A stretch of 64,000 bases of DNA. Source: Pseudomonas faucium (GTDB lineage: Bacteria; Pseudomonadota; Gammaproteobacteria; Pseudomonadales; Pseudomonadaceae). A program made the translations under genes and the position numbers. Below the pieces are notes generated by a model. It did no database searches. It was not told where the DNA came from and saw only the letters and a list, made by a program, of their open reading frames with translations. Below are positions 63,950 through 64,000 of the stretch, piece after piece (within the stretch, counting starts at the first letter, position 1; every line of letters starts with the position of its first letter). Where the stretch lies: the NCBI RefSeq assembly GCF_021602585.1, contig NZ_BQIP01000016.1:62001-126000 (forward strand), in the 5' to 3' direction.

Positions 63950-64000
63950 CTATGCCGTCTGTTTCGCTTTCGTGTCGAGGTAGTCGGCGAGGTCATGCAG
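63950..64000 (-). CDS. Partial phage gene, C-terminal end only
   Basis: On the minus strand the frame from the window edge reads LHDLADYLDTKAKQTA and then stops at TAG. It looks like the helical C-terminus of an upstream phage gene whose body lies outside the window. Only 16 residues are visible, so no function can be given. Confidence 0.4.
   Translation of the reverse strand: MHDLADYLDTKAKQTA

Larger units (their letters stand above)
60380..64000 (-). mobile_element. Prophage or integrative element, integrase end (continues beyond window)
   Basis: From the integrase to the window edge all genes run leftward, are small, overlap by a few bases and differ from core genes. Integrase, an excisionase-like protein and zinc-finger proteins identify the early/recombination end of a temperate phage. 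The element is inserted next to mutS, an interval known in Pseudomonas for prophage and tailocin clusters. The attachment core and the far end are not in the window. No tRNA gene is present nearby as a target. Confidence 0.85.

Noticed and set aside
58692-64000. A tailocin/R-pyocin cluster, as often found between mutS and cinA
   Set aside because: No tail, lysis or PrtN/PrtR-like genes are visible; the content is an integrase-xis early region instead. Such genes could lie beyond the window.

Overview
The window is a high-G+C gammaproteobacterial chromosome segment. Gene content, gene order (dapE-rlmA, glnD-map, rpsB to accA, surE-pcm-nlpD-rpoS-rsmZ-fdxA-mutS), protein sequences and two types of inverted REP element point to a fluorescent Pseudomonas of the P. 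putida group. The group assignment comes from recognition of the sequences, not from a database search.

Layout. Positions 1-21,240 are mostly minus-strand genes. They cover an RND efflux pump end, a DUF4197 protein, a YbaY-type lipoprotein, plsB, a cold-shock protein, rlmA and dapE. They continue with a GH17/GT2 glucan synthase (ndvB), tcdA with csdA-csdE, dapD, an ArsC-like reductase, a Na+/H+ antiporter, dapC, glnD and map. Three genes (dapE, dapD, dapC) belong to lysine/diaminopimelate synthesis. Positions 21,400-42,290 form the rightward translation and envelope supercluster: rpsB-tsf-pyrH-frr-uppS-cdsA-dxr-rseP-bamA-skp-lpxD-fabZ-lpxA-lpxB-rnhB-dnaE-accA-tilS. Positions 42,559-55,140 carry pyrG-eno-ftsB-ispD, a LysR regulator divergent from the glutathione-dependent formaldehyde detoxification pair, then ispF-truD-surE-pcm-nlpD-rpoS. 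kdsA, usually found between pyrG and eno in Pseudomonas, is not there.

The 500-bp gap after rpoS contains an RsmZ-type regulatory RNA with repeated GGA motifs, its own terminator and an upstream GacA box. fdxA and mutS follow on the minus strand.

Right of mutS the character changes. A strongly AT-rich, unrecognised two-gene unit (a soluble protein of about 343 aa and a four-helix membrane protein of 201 aa) lies between mutS and a phage integrase. Its last codons overlap the 3' end of the integrase gene on the opposite strand. From 60,380 to the window edge runs the leftward early end of a prophage: integrase, excisionase-like protein and a chain of small genes that overlap by a few bases each. 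One of these carries only motif I of a C5-cytosine methyltransferase. The mutS-cinA interval is a known insertion hotspot in Pseudomonas, and the two-gene unit is the best candidate here for an undescribed system, possibly anti-phage.
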